Made by a program: the position numbers and the translations under genes. From the NCBI GenBank assembly GCA_014925825.1, contig JACGCK010000168.1, positions 1 through 64,000 on the forward strand: 64,000 nucleotides of DNA, read 5' to 3'. Below, piece by piece: positions 1 through 12,800 of the stretch (position 1 is the stretch's first letter; each line of letters starts with the position of its first letter). The DNA is from Pholiota molesta (lineage: Eukaryota; Basidiomycota; Agaricomycetes; Agaricales; Strophariaceae). The notes beneath the pieces are model-generated. The model made no database searches. It was not told the DNA's origin and worked only from the letters and a program-made list of their open reading frames with translations.

Positions 1-2290
1 CCACGGGCAACCCGTACGCGCTGAACGCCATCGTGGTGTCGGACGTGTTCTACCACATCAAGATGGGATACTGGTTCTCGCTGACGCTCGTGCTGGCGAC
101 GCAGCTGACGGGCTTTGGCCTGCTGGGCTGTGCCGCCGCTTCCTGGTGTGGCCGGCGAGCATGGTTGGCCGCAGAATCTCGTCGCGTGCACGCTGTTGAA
201 TACTGCATGCGGAGGATGATGATGATGGTATTGGGATGTAGGGGGTACGTATGAGCCTGGCAGCAAAGGCATGTCGCGGTACAAGTTCTTTATCATTGCT
301 ACGCTGGCCAGTTTTGTCTTTTTCTTCCTCCCTGGTGCGTTTTTCTTCCAGCCTGATCCTATTTTTCTCAGGCGCTAACGCTGAGTGTGTAATGTATAGG
401 ATATCTCTTTGAAGCGCTCTCCATCTTTTCGTTCGTCTGTTGGGCTGCACCGAACAACGTCCCTGTTAATCAACTCTTTGGTGTCCGCTCGGGATTGGGC
501 ATGAGCGTTCTCACTTTTGATTGGACCCAAATTAGCTGGATAGGAAGTCCCCTGATGGGTGCGTTTTCGTCCGCATTTCACATTGGAATTGTTATTCAAT
601 TTAACTATAGTTCCCTGGTGGGCTGAACTACATGTTATGATTGGATTTGTTCTCTTCTTCTGGATTTTGACGCCCATTCTATATTATACCAACGTATGTT
701 CCATTACTTTCTCCGTCATCTATTTGTGCTTATCCAGACCAGTCATGGGATCTGGCATACTTCCCAATCTCGGCCAACGAGCCCTACGACCGCTTCGGCA
801 ACGTCTACGATGTCCAACGCATCCTCTCGATCAACGACACATTCGACGAAGCTGAATATTTCAAATATTCACCGCTCTACCTTCCCGCAACCTATGCCAT
901 GACCTACCTTCTCGCATTCGCGCTTAGCACTTGCGTCATCGTTCATACCGGATTGTACCATGGCAAGGCTCTGTTTAACGGCCTCAAGAAGGTTCGCGTC
1001 GAGGCCGACGACATTCACGCGAAACTCATGCGCAACTATCCCGAGGTGCCCGACTGGTGGTATCTAATTGCGTTCGCAACGTTCTTCGGCCTGGCGGTAG
1101 TCACAGTGGAGGTATGGGACACTGGTGTGCCTGTTTGGGCGTTGCTGTTGAGTGTGATGTTGCCTGTGGTGTACGTGCTGCCTTCTGGGTTTATCTATGC
1201 GATGACCGGCCAGGGTGTAAGTTTCTTTCCCCTTTGGTTTTAGTGGTTGTGTCCTGAATGCTAATGGGGATGGGCAGATCACAATCAATATCCTAGCGCA
1301 AATAATCCCGGGAACTTTGCTGCCGGGCAAGCCTTTGGTCAACATGCTCTTCAAAGCGTACTCTGTACAAACACTTTCGGCTGCAACTTCATTTGTACAG
1401 GATCTGAAACTGGGCCACTATGTCAAGGTTCCTCCGCGGGCAACGTTCATGGGTACGTCTCCTATATTGGATAACACGAGGGCTATTGCTAATGTGGGCA
1501 TGTATAGTTCAAATGATCTCCACGATCCTAGCTGCTTTCATTCAAGTAGGAGTGAAGGAGTGGATCTTCGCCAACGTGCACGACATGTGTGACCCAAATC
1601 AAAAGTCGCAGTTGACATGCCCGCATAATCAAGTTTTCTTCACCGCGTCAGCCGTATGGTGCGTATTCACTGTCCCCCTCGTCCGCGTGCCTCGCTCATA
1701 TATATTTGATTGGTAGGGGTCTCGTCGGTCCAACAAAACAATTCGGAACGGGATCAATCTATCATCCTCATCTTTACGCAATCATCGTCGGCGCTTTCCT
1801 ACCGCTACCTTTCTACTTCTGGCAAAGGAAATACCCCAAGTCATGGACGCGCTACGTCAGCACACCAGTCATCCTTAACGGCGTATCATCCATTCCACCT
1901 GCTACGGGCATCAACTACTCGTCCTGGTTCGCCGTTGGTTTCGCCTTCCAGTACCTCATTCGCAAGCGCAACTTCGCCTGGTGGAGTAAATTCAACTATG
2001 TGCTCAGTTCAGCCCTGGATAGTGGCACGGTGATAGCAGTCATCATCATTTTCTTCACACTGCAATTCCCGAGAGGAGGTAGCATTACCGTCAATTGGTG
2101 GGGTAATTTGGTATTCCAAGATAGTGAGTTTTCAGAGTCTCGCTGAAAGATTTCTTGATGCTGACTGTAATTGTAAGCTGCGGACTGGAACAAAACACCG
2201 CTCCTACAGATACCACCTGGTGGCGTTACATGGACAGGGTTCCCTCCAGCGACTGATAGCGCCGGTCTACCACTTGCAACAGCGCCATGA
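1..2290 (+). CDS. Oligopeptide transporter (OPT family), 5'-partial, with frame breaks at the window edge
   Basis: Proton-coupled plasma-membrane transporter of small peptides/glutathione (OPT family). The 5' end is outside the window. I read eight exons: 3-334, 400-558, 611-693, 743-1216, 1278-1452, 1508-1658, 1717-2123 and 2178-2290, all with GT..AG introns. Family hallmarks: TGNPYALN at the start, an IPGTLLPGKPLVNMLFKAYS block at 1306-1365, VPPRATFM, then GLVGPTKQFGTGSIY, and a C-terminal block NWWGNLVFQ followed by DTADWNKTPL after the last intron. Many hydrophobic segments fit a 12-16 TM carrier. Oddity: between about 129 and 245 the expected reading jumps frame several times (near 129, 164, 203 and 240, including an in-frame TAG at 239 in the local frame), while everything downstream is clean. 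This is either decay of the 5' region or poor base quality at a contig end. Confidence 0.88.
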
Positions 2291-5212
2291 TGGTACTTGC
2301 GCTTGATATCCCCTCTTGATTCTGATTCAATTACGCCTCTTTACATGACCGCCACCGCCATCACTGTCTGTTACCCCCTCCGCTCTGCACATTAGACATG
2401 TTGGGCGCATACCTATACACCCCCGCATACCCAAAATTTAACTAGGGCACGCCAAAGCCCTTGTAATATCTTCACCCAATCTCATTATATCCTATCGGCA
2501 CCAGTGAATTTATGGACCTGCCTGATACCTCTTTCACTCCCTCACTACTCCCTTCGAGCTCATGTCTTTCCCTATTCCTGCCCCACCTTTGATATCTGTA
2601 TCGACTCTGAACATCTACAAATTTAAGGCTACTATTCCCCGTCGATGACATTACGATCGCTTCCCCATTCGGCATCTGGCGCAGGGTGTGCAGCCGTCTG
2701 CAATCGGTGCCAGACGACAGCAACGACAGCTCCAACCGCCACATGCATCGCCTGAATGTAAAATGCCATCTACCGCCCAATATAACCGGCGCTTGCGGTG
2801 CTCCATTTCCAGCCCATGGCATCGCATCTGTAGTCGATGGCGATGTCTGCAATTTGGGATAATCGTCACACCAAATTCTGGTACCAACATCTAGTACCAA
2901 TAGATCCCAATCCGGGCCATTCTTCGATTTCCTCTCCGGCCCCTGAACATTGTTCCCTTGTATATGATGCTTACTAGCCACCAATATTGGATTACAATTA
3001 TTTCCCTCTTTTTTCTGTCGATCAATGATCCGAGGTCTCGTTTTCATATATCTGTTTACCTCTTCTTCTTCGGTATAGTAGTCAGTGTCTATCTTTGACT
3101 CCCCGTCCCTCTCTTCTTTTCTCTAAATTGGCAAATTTATAACAGTAGATATATCAGAATTTTCTTTGAAATTAAAACCTAGTCCTTGAAGTCTATTAAA
3201 AGAAAGATCATGTGCGATATCAACCACGCACCTCTTATTAGCTCTTATCCTTCAATCATTGCGGTTCGTCGCTCAATGCAGAGTTCTTATGAATCAAGTT
3301 CAATGCGGTATTACTATATCCGCCTTTGTTATATAGCGCTCACGATTGAATAGGAGGTACTTAGTATGGAGATCTTGATTCTTGAGTCTGGGTGGGTCCA
3401 GCGAGCGCTCATTCATTTCCAAATGGGGAGTATTATGTACCCAGGCGCCATGAATGGGACCTACAGTTCCCTATAACTGTGAAGGCCGCTTTGCGTGGAT
3501 CTGTGGCTCACTGCGAACCGTCAACGACATTTGGTAAGTCTGACGCCACCAATGTTTCAAAACACATGGTGTTCTTGCTCCTTTGATCCCAAAGCAGAAT
3601 GTGCAAATCCTTTCGACGCATCACATAGTCACAGCTCCGACCAAACGACCATGCTTCGGGATACGCTAGAGCCTTCCAAGATGGGCCTTTGAGCGACTAA
3701 TTATGCTTATGCTTAGAGTATTCGTCGTGCTCCGGTAAATTTTTGAAGGAAGAGTTTGAAGGAGACCTTGGCCCACACAATGGTGTCAAGTCCCTGCGGC
3801 TTGTAGAGCTACGCAAGCTTGTTCAAATAAATAGATTATTCGACCTTCCCCTTTGATAAGGCGATGTTTCCTTGCCTACGTTAGGTAGAAAAATAAAATG
3901 CATAGTGAATATTGCTATAGTTATCAGCAAAATCTCATTCAATCTACTGAATTTGTTGTCAAGTGGTTTTCTTTGTTATTGGTAGTACGATATGTGAATA
4001 TCCAAGAGAAATCGTCAATGCTAATTAGAGTGCAGTCTATTTTCAGAATTGTCTATCCTTGAAGGTCATATATATAATCACAATAATTTGGCATATCTGA
4101 CCATCTGAACCTGAAGTGAATTTGTCAAGAAATTTCAAAGGAAATTTCCCGCCTACATTCTGGTCCAGCAGCTGGATACCATGTATCCTTCTGTCAAGAG
4201 TTGCCATCCATTAGAATAGGCGTGCCGACGGTTGTCTGCGTGAAACGTTCACAACAAAGGCCACATAGAATTTCCGAATCTCCTTATATGTGTTAATAGA
4301 GTTCAATTTCGAGCGAGCATATTGTTGCAACTCCGTAGAAATCGTGAAGTGTAGTCTGGATTCTGTAGGCCTTGGAGTACCCCAATTTGGGTAATAATTT
4401 GAGAGGATCTCCTCGGGCCCGTGATTAGTCCGTAAAGATTGGTCAGGTTCTCAGCAGATGTTGAAATTCTGGCAGTTCTGGCGTTTTTGAAGGAGTTAGT
4501 TCGAGCTGTAAATTAAATGTGACTTACTGCATCCGAGGGCCGAGAGTTTTTAAAAGTCCCTTTCTCGGGAATTTTTGACATATGGACATGGCATGAACCA
4601 TGATTTTTTTTCTTTCGGAGGACAAAGGGACCTGTATCGAACGAATGGCATTTCTCCTTGTCTATCGGTAATTACAGCGTGCGACGAGCCGGGAGCAGGC
4701 GACATACTTACCAGTATACAGTTAGGTTTTCAGGTTTACGTAGGCAATTCCTCTTCCAGTGTGGTGGGCTTGATGGATTCAAACAAGGCGCCTGGCTAAG
4801 CCGAGCGTCTCTTTGAAGCTTTTGGTCCGATGACTATTTCTCATTTAGCCTATATAAGCTCTTATAAGCTTCAAGAAACTTAGGACTAGCCAAGGATTTA
4901 TCAGAGAGATTGCATCATAGGCTTCATAGCAACTTCGCGTTTCATCCTCACCGCCGTTTCATTTATTGACCGCAATGCTTGAGAGGTGGTTACTAAGGAA
5001 TTTCAGGGCTTCGATGAATGTTTGCATTGTTATAATTAGGGGCGCTTTTCCTAACCACTTTCGTTCATGCCCCTTGCGTCAGCTCAGATCGTCTAAATTT
5101 GAATTAGGTTCGCTGCTCAATGATATAACGATATAAATTACGAGGTAGTTTCGGATTTCAAATAGTTTCGCATTCCCTTTCATCTCTCCCACCATTCGAG
5201 CGCTAGGTCATC
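2291..5212. other. Gene-poor stretch
   Basis: About 2.9 kb without a gene I can support. It is AT-rich from 3050 onward with scattered stops in all frames. The only long open frame (2472-3047, minus) is listed separately. Short frames at 3392-3692 and 4575-4799 show no splice-supported continuation and no recognisable family. Confidence 0.5.
2472..3047 (-). CDS. Possible hypothetical protein, 191 aa
   Basis: Uninterrupted frame of 191 codons with an ATG start, convergent with the OPT gene. I recognise no domain. The product is Trp/Arg-rich in the middle (IWCDDY, GGRWHFTFRRCMWRLEL) with no signal peptide and no clear membrane segment. A second frame in the same stretch is also open, so this may be chance. 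Kept at low confidence because its length is unusual for non-coding DNA here. Confidence 0.22.
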   Translation of the reverse strand: MKTRPRIIDRQKKEGNNCNPILVASKHHIQGNNVQGPERKSKNGPDWDLLVLDVGTRIWCDDYPKLQTSPSTTDAMPWAGNGAPQAPVILGGRWHFTFRRCMWRLELSLLSSGTDCRRLHTLRQMPNGEAIVMSSTGNSSLKFVDVQSRYRYQRWGRNRERHELEGSSEGVKEVSGRSINSLVPIGYNEIG

Positions 5213-5597
5213 ATGAACATGGCCCACAAGTTCAAAGTGAGTGTAGTCGTATGTTCTTTCCTCGCTGGAAGTATTCATAGGCGCTGAAGGTAGGGGAGAA
5301 AGTCCGCTTGACAAGTCGCGGCATGGATCGTCTGAGAACCATTTTTGGGAGCTTAACAGCTGCGGACGATGAATGGACGGTTACAGCCCTGACGTATTCC
5401 TCAGTAAGCTCTAGCGTTGGCGATTGCTGAGACGATGTCGTGACTAGTTTTACTGCAGATATTCGCCTCTTACACAATACGGAGTGTGATGGGTACACAG
5501 TACCAGGGCATCGATGAGGACCATATCGACCGGTGAGTCTGCTTTTTGACTTCCAGTTCAAGTCAATTTCTAACTGCCCCTCGATAGCTCATCATAG
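5213..5597 (+). CDS. Small hypothetical protein, 76 aa, four exons
   Basis: No family recognised. Four exons join cleanly with canonical sites: 5213-5236, 5281-5403, 5459-5532 and 5588-5597, total 231 nt including the stop. Introns (44, 55 and 55 nt) carry gtgagt or gtaagc donors and tag/cag acceptors, typical of the neighbouring genes, which makes coincidence unlikely. The product begins MNMAHKFKALKVGEKVRLTS and is small and soluble, basic at the N-terminus, with no signal peptide. The last exon has only ten coding bases and ends in TAG; a longer C-terminus by alternative splicing is possible. Its isolation in a gene-poor stretch gives no functional clue. Confidence 0.45.
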
Positions 5598-6370
5598 ACA
5601 GCTCATCGGGTGGGAGCGATGGATGCCCTTAACCAACGCGCAGTCTGGACAGGGTTGTAACAATGGGCAGGTGGTTGCAGAGGTATCCGCATGGACTGAT
5701 AGGAGCTCAATTTCATGAACATGTTCTATACATATACTATCATCATATTAATCTGAACTAATTAGAATACTAGTCATCCGACCTTTACTATTTTCTCCGT
5801 CTGTTGTTAGGTATTGGAGTATGACATACTGTAACTTAAAACCGTCGAAATCAAGTTATCAGATTCGTGTCAATGTCGGTCAAGAAAGAGAAATATTGGT
5901 TCAGTCTTCAAAGCTTCACGTCCGAGAGTGATTCGTTGGAAATAGAAATTGGTTTGGTCGTTGATTGCATCGGATCTTCAGGGGCCATCCGTTCAAGTCA
6001 GATTATGGCTTGTAGGCTATAGCTAGTGTCTAACTGCCGTGTCAGCACTCTCCAGTCAGTTGTACTAAATTCTTCACTTTGGATAGACCTTATCAATTGG
6101 CCATTTCTGAATCAGAATCTTTGATGCGAGGCAATTGGGTGTGCGACACAAATCAAACCAGACTATAAAACCATTGACGGCGTCAACTCTCCTCTTCGCT
6201 CTTCCATTTCAAATTATCGCCAAGAATTCCTCAGATGTGTGGAGAGAGCAGAAGTGAAGGGCTCAATTTGCAAATATTGATTCAAATTCAAAAGTCACGT
6301 TTTTGATCGCTTTACACGAGAACCGCGTCGGAGTCCGTTCTGATCTCTGCGAAACTGAACCACTACACCG
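5598..6370. other. Intergenic, upstream of LSM4
   Basis: No gene seen. The last 200 bases presumably hold the LSM4 promoter and 5' UTR, including a TATAAA-like ctataaaacc at about 6163. Nothing else stands out. Confidence 0.5.
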
Positions 6371-7115
6371 ATGGTATGGATGTTTACACGTTCAGACCAG
6401 TCATTTTTTACTCATTTCATCACTCAGTTACCACTATCACTTTTGACTGCCGCGCAAAACAGGCCTATGGTTCGTGCTTAAGAAAACGTGGTTATGGGCA
6501 CGAGGAATTGACGCAGGTATCTCCGCATAGCTTGTGGAACTCAAGAATGGAGAAACTTTGAACGGACATCTAGTCAACTGCGACAATTTCATGAACATCA
6601 CATTGAGGGAAGTATATCAAACAAATCCGGAAGGCGATCGATTTTGGAAGTTGAAGGAGTGTTACATTCGAGGGAGCACAGTACGTTTCTTTACTATTTT
6701 GCTTGAGACTCTTTTTGCAATCTCGAAGTCCCCAATGTCGCCTTTGCTCTTTCCATGCTGTCAAGCCGATTCAAAACGTTCAACTCTGTTTGAATATCCC
6801 ATTGACTCCGCTACTTCCATAGATCAAGTACCTACGAGTGCCAGATACACTATTAGACGTTGTCAAGGAGGAACAAAATAGAGCACGCGATGTAGGGCGG
6901 AATGCGAGAGGAGGTCATGCTGGTGGTGCGCTATCATTGCTCAATCTTAACGCTCGATTTCTGATTAAAATATTGTTTGGCAGGTCGCGGAGTTCCTAGA
7001 GGAGGTGCGATCGCTTCATTTCTCTCTTATTACTGCACTCATGCCCTATTTTACAGCCCGAGGGGGAAGAGGAGGACCTATGCGTGGTGGAAGAGGCCGT
7101 GGGCGAGGAGCTTGA
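6371..7115 (+). CDS. LSM4: U6 snRNA-associated Sm-like protein LSm4
   Basis: Sm-fold subunit of the LSm1-7 (mRNA decapping) and LSm2-8 (U6 snRNP) rings. Exons: 6371-6373, 6428-6469, 6531-6680, 6823-6925, 6984-7004 and 7057-7115, total 378 nt for 125 aa. Exon 1 is only the ATG, followed at once by an intron starting gtatgg; exon 2 reads [14 protein letters not shown], the usual LSm4 N-terminus. Sm1 is [20 protein letters not shown], then [11 protein letters not shown]; Sm2 is [15 protein letters not shown]. The C-terminal tail is RGG-rich and ends RGRGRGA, as in fungal LSm4, where it helps P-body assembly. Length fits the family. The gtggtg/gtgcgc choice at the end of exon 4 is slightly ambiguous; 6925 gives the right phase. 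Confidence 0.93.
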
Positions 7116-8187
7116 TGACTTTTCACTACCCCATCCCACTGTCTTTTTCCCGTGACATGCGGTGCTGCTCATCGTCTCTCTGCTGACGTTAATCATAACG
7201 CTAAGTACTATATCCACATCTTTTTGTAGATTCCCGTCTATCAGTTGTATAAAAATATTCATTACCAACAGGTCCACTTATTCTACTACAGGTCATTTCC
7301 CCTTGCATCCATTATGACGCATGTGTTACTTGTCCTTTTGGCGACATTCCTAGCCATCATTGACCTCGAACTTGGCCCGTTCATGTTAGCGTTGGCGTAG
7401 AGTTGCTATATGGCAACCAGACATAAACCTCAACTTTATCCAAGGATCATGAATGATACGACGTACTGGCACTTGAACTCTCCAACCTCAACTTTGCGAC
7501 GCGTAGAGCATTAGTGCTTTTCAGGTTAATTCATATCTTCCAATTCTGCTCTAATAGACCTAGTATCTGTCAGTCGAGGACAAAGATGCTTGTAGAATCG
7601 ATCCTTCACGCTAGCAACGAAAGGCGTTTTTTTTCGATTGATGCCCTTATCAGATAAGGTTTCGGTTGCACACGAGATTTGGAGAGTAGATTCTCATATT
7701 GTTGAAAGCTTGATGCCAAGTTCCAAGTAAGTTGAATTTCCCTTCATTACTCGACTGCTTTGCCTGATATTCTATATACAGCTCCTCATCAAGGACTGTT
7801 GCTCACAGAATCAAATTGAAGGTTCCGGACCCTTTGAAGACTTGTAGCTGCCGCCTCTTTGAGACGATGAAAATGTAAACAAGGTCAAGGCGTGGCGTAA
7901 CTTCTATTTGAGAGAGCGTAGTGGTTACATAGGATATCATTCCCGAGGATACTGAAGATTCATGCGCAGTTTGTCGTTATCAGAAGGATCATCTCAGAGA
8001 TCTATTCACATATGTCGACCATCTCAAAGAGACGTGAACATCCAAGGATATCGCAGATCAGCACGATACACAGAACACGTGGCCCATTAGAAGCGTCAAC
8101 GGGCGCCTATTTTCTTCATCGATATAAGATCCCGGGTCCTCTTGTCATCTGAACTCGTCTATAGCTCTCCAAGAGCATCCTCCATCT
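7116..8187. other. Intergenic, no gene seen
   Basis: About 1.07 kb between LSM4 and a BTB gene. Stops are dense in all frames and I see no repeat structure. The 3' end probably holds the BTB promoter. Confidence 0.5.
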
Positions 8188-9021
8188 ATGACGCTCAATC
8201 CTGATCCGACCGTAACAGGCCAATTGTCCCCTGACAATACGATGTCTTCGTCTCCACCTGTCACACCTAAAACGATGGATCCTGATTTCTACATCGAGAG
8301 CGTGTTTGTTGTCTTTGAGGTGAGTATTGTAACAAGGGTCGAGAACACAACCCATCGTTTGATGCGCATGGTATACTAGGTCGAAGGCTACTTGTTTAGA
8401 GTACCTACGCATCTCATTGTCAAGGAATCGGAGCACTTCAGAGATCTTTTCGAAGTTCCCCAAGAGGAGGGAAGTTCTGAAGGGGGGTCAGCCGACAAAC
8501 CTATTGTTATGTATGGGGTTCTACGCGAGGATTTCCGGAATTTGTTGAAGATATTGTATCCGACGTAAGCTTTGTCGTGATATGGTCAATGTCCGAGTGC
8601 ATTTTATGACTTATTTTGCAGCTCTGTTCAAAAAACAAAGATTCTCTCCAAATCGGAATGGATATCTGTCTTGAATCTTTCGACAATGTGGTTCTTCATA
8701 AACCTCAAGAAAATTGCGATTTCCGAACTGGATGCTCTCGGTACACTTACAACCCTGGAGAAAATCCTCTTAGGGCGAAAATGCGGTGTACCATCTTGGA
8801 TTCTTTCTGGTTATTCCGAACTCGTGTCGAAGACTGAAACTTTGAATGACGAAGAAGTTGAGGCCATAGACTATCAAACGACGGTCAGATTATTCCGAAT
8901 TCGGGAAGCCAGATTGAAAGGCACCTACTATCATTCTGAAGGTTGGGTCGATGAGATAAAACGCGTCTTTGCGAATGAAGTACTTCCTGTAGCGGAAGAA
9001 TGCCCTCCTCTAGAGGGGTGA
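8188..9021 (+). CDS. BTB/POZ-domain protein (Agaricomycete type), copy 1
   Basis: Protein of 238 aa from three exons: 8188-8319, 8380-8564 and 8622-9021. After a Ser/Pro-rich leader, DPDFYIESVFVVFEVEGYLF and RVPTHLIVKESEHFRDLF form the BTB/POZ N-terminal half: the first strands, then the helix with the fungal motif FRDLF. The residues following (KPIVMYGVLREDFRNLLKILYP) are the later BTB strand and helix. BTB domains mediate dimerisation and often Cullin-3 binding; the large fungal set is mostly uncharacterised. The C-terminal helical part is family-typical and ends EECPPLEG. It is a paralogue of the gene at 23996-24799: both introns sit at the same place with the same phases (0 and 2). Confidence 0.82.
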
Positions 9022-9806
9022 GGAAAGAGATTCAAGAAAAGTTCCTAGTTTCGACATGCACACTACTTGGCTTTTTTATGTTGATTGTTACATGTATCAG
9101 GAGATGGAAGAAAACAATGTCTTGCGATATGACTTGATCCGGGTATAACAGTTAGAGCAAGACCGCGGCGACCGTCATGATGGGCCCAGGGCGCCAGATT
9201 GTATATCTCAATTGGCTATTGTACTATCAGAACGCATGCGAAAGGCAAAGCCTGGGCCGTTAGCGGCCAATGCATCGTATGAAAGCAAGTCCAGTTATGG
9301 ACGAAAATGGATCAGAAGTTATACAATCACATCACCGCATCAGTCTACATACATTGATCGTTGCCTCAGAATAGGCGCCCATCCGGCGCCCATCCGGCGG
9401 GTGTACGGTGTACCGAGGACGCTACAGAGGAGCATTCCAGGTGAAATAAAAACTCGAGAGCTGATTAAGAAACTAAAAAGAAAGATTAATAAAAGAAAGA
9501 GGAGCATATTAGTGTAAGTACATTGATTTGACATTGATAAAAGAGGTAATGAAGAATCCGTATTTTGCGGGTTTACATGAAATGGTATATTCACATTTAC
9601 AGTAAAAGCCTCCTTACAGAGCCTTACAGGCGCGCTCAACGCGTCCAATTCACGGGCATCGCGCGGATTTTTGTCAAGGACGGCTGCCCTTCCGGTATCA
9701 GGACCTTGGATGTCTATTTCTAGGGTGGGAAAACGTTTACCAATGGCAATCATTCGCTGAAAGCTCCCACATCTGCTACTTATATCAGCTTATATCTCCC
9801 TTCCAC
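9022..9806. other. Intergenic between BTB gene and SulP transporter
   Basis: No gene supported. A short direct duplication, gcgcccatccg, occurs twice in tandem near 9377-9400. Open frames on either strand look like chance. Confidence 0.45.
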
Positions 9807-12800
9807 ATGAGTCCAACACCAATACCCACTCCGGACCCCCGGCTGTCCTCTTCTAGACCTCCTGTCTCATCTTCAGCGGCTTCTACCAGCTCCATAATGA
9901 GCATCGACGCGATTGCGCCGCCACACCCGCAGGAAATTGTCGAGCGAACGGCTTTGCTGGACGCGGAGAGGAGCACGGATATGTATGGTTCAGTGACACC
10001 TCCAATAGCGGGTGAGTGCGAATTGCGCTTTGTATGACCCCAGAAGCTTGGGCATGACTTTATTGTGTCTCTTTGATACTCAGCTGGGGAGTAAAGTGAC
10101 CTTGGAGACCAATGATTGAGTCGTTTGCTTTCTTCAGGGCACAAATCACCAATGCAACACCGTCCTCGGTCTACATTCGTGAAGCGAGTCAAATACTATA
10201 TACCCTCCCTTGGTTGGGTGCCAAATTACTCACTTTCTCTGTAAGTAGACGTGTAATCCTCTCGAACATCTATTGAAGATCTCTGAACTCAAGGTTTGGC
10301 GGCGACTTTCTGGCTGGTATCACAGTCGCATCGATGCTTGTCCCGCAGTCTGTCAGTTACGCATCGTCGCTCGCGAAGCTGAGTCCGGTGACTGGACTGG
10401 TACGTGATCACTCCAACCTCGATGTGGGCATCCCTAACGGAACTTACGCTCATCTGTTACTAGTTCTCGGCATCGATACCTGGTATTATATACGCACTGC
10501 TAGGAAGCTCAAGACAATTGAATGTAGCTCCGGAGGCTGCCCTAAGCTTAATTCTTGGGCAAGCTATCTCGGATATCCGTCACGACTATCCCGATCCTCA
10601 CGGTGACGAGGCAGACGCGCTTGGCCTTGGTGTTGCGACTGTGATCACATTACAGGTCAGTCGTAATTTATGTCCTTGTGACCGAGCTCTTCTAAGACGG
10701 AGTTATAGGTTGGACTGATATCCTTTGTCCTTGGCTTCTTCCGGTTGGGATTTATTGATGTCGTTCTCAGTCGCGCGCTATTGCGAGGGTTCATCACGGC
10801 TGTGGCAGTTGTGATCATGATGTGAGCGAATTTCTGCGCGTCGTGTACTTCGCGTCTTATGATTCTTGTACTCTACAGCGAGCAGTTCATTCCGATGTTT
10901 GGACTCACCAAATTGATGCATGAAGTGGATCCGGAAACGACAATACAGAAAACAATGTTCCTTCTCCGAAATGTAGTCCCGCACGCCAACTACCTCACTA
11001 CGACAATAAGCTTTTCGGCTCTGTTCTCACTCGTGGCTCTGCGGTCTCTGAAAGCCAGATTCAAGAACACTTGGTATATCTACAGGATACCCGAAGTCCT
11101 CGTTGTGGTCATCGTTTCTACCGGTACGTTTATTTCTCTTCACATCCTACGATAGAGGGCCTAATTGGCCGTGCCTTCAGTCCTTACGGGTGAGTTCCGA
11201 TGGGATAGTAGAGGGCTGGACATCATGGGCGCAGTCGACATCAAGACCGGCAATTCCTTCATCCAATTCCCGCTGCAGCGATTCAACTTGGGGTTCTTGC
11301 AGCGTACAACCTCCACCGCCGTGTCAGCACACTCCCTTCTCTTTCATTCTAGATTTTCATGGCATTGATACGGAATTTTTATTTATAGACTGATCGCAGT
11401 AGTGGGCTTCTTGGACAGTATTGCGGCAGCCAAGCAGAACGCGGCACGCTTTGGGTACTCCATCAGCCCCAATCGCGAGCTGGTGGCACTTGGAGCTGCT
11501 AATCTGGCAGGCTCCTTCATTCCGGGAACGTTGCCGGCCTTTGGGTCTATCACAAGGTTAGTTGGTGCAACGATCGTCTTTAAAAGACCACTCCTCATCA
11601 CGTCGGTATTTGGTTAGGTCGCGGATTAATGGTGATGTTGGAGGACGCACGCAGATGGCGTCGCTGGTTTGTTCGGCGGTCATCCTCCTGGCGACGTTCT
11701 TCCTCCTCCCGTGGTTGTATTTCCTCCCTAAATGCGTTCTAGCTGCGATGTGAGTTGATCTCCCTCTAACCGAGAATCATCTTTGTGCTGACTCACATTC
11801 TTTACGCAGCATCGGACTCGTCGTTTTCTCTTTGCTTGCTGAGACTCCCCATGACGTTCTATATTATTGGCAGTTCGTACATGGTTTATTTATATGGTTT
11901 GGGCCTTGGCTTTATACTAATGGTTTGTTGCCTTCAGCATGCGAGCATGGGTTGATATGTCACTCATGTCGTTGACTTTCTTCCTCTGCATTTTCTGGAA
12001 TATCGAAGTTGGTGTCATCGTGAGCTTGGTTATCTCGCTCCTGCTGGTGGTACATCGGTCCTCCAAGACGCGCATGACGATTTTGGTGAGTTTTTCGACT
12101 AACATGTCCTTTCAACTTTAGTTCTCGAATTTTTTGGGCAAGGTTGCTTATAGATAATGTTATAGGGAAGGATACCTGGCACTGACCGATGGAAACCCTT
12201 GAAAGAGAATCCGGAGGCAGAAGAAGACATTCAGGGAGTTCTGATTGTCCGTATTCGCGAGAATCTGGATTTTGGCAAGTCGTGTTCAGCCCTAGCTCAC
12301 ACACCTACGCTATATACTAATTGTTGACGTTTTATATCAGCCAATACTGCTCAATTGAAAGGTTTGTTATTCGGACCTTGCCTTCATCTGTACCCCGTGT
12401 TAACGTTTCGAATTGTTCGTTTAGAGAGACTCCGCCGATTGGAGCTGTATGGTGTCGATAAACTCCATCCTTCCGAGGAACCGAGACGAGAGCAGGCCTC
12501 CGTCTTAGTCTTCCATCTTGCTGATGTGGATAGCTGTGATGCTTCGTAAGTGTTATGCCATTTTGGTTACTCCGCGGTGGCCGTAATTCTCAATCTCAAT
12601 GCAGCGCGGCGCAAATATTCTATGAATTATCAGAGGAATACAAGGTATATCTTCGACACCTTGGATTGCCATACATCTTCTTCCGCTAACTTAAACTCAT
12701 GTGTGCAGAGCCGCGGCGTCGGCATTTATATCACCCATCTCCGTCCAAGCGTACAAAAGACATTTATGAAAGCGGGAATTTACACCCTTCTTGGCTTCGA

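Noticed and set aside
2300..8180. Search for transposon ORFs or terminal repeats in the gene-poor 5' region
   Set aside because: No reverse transcriptase, transposase motif or matched inverted termini could be found by eye.
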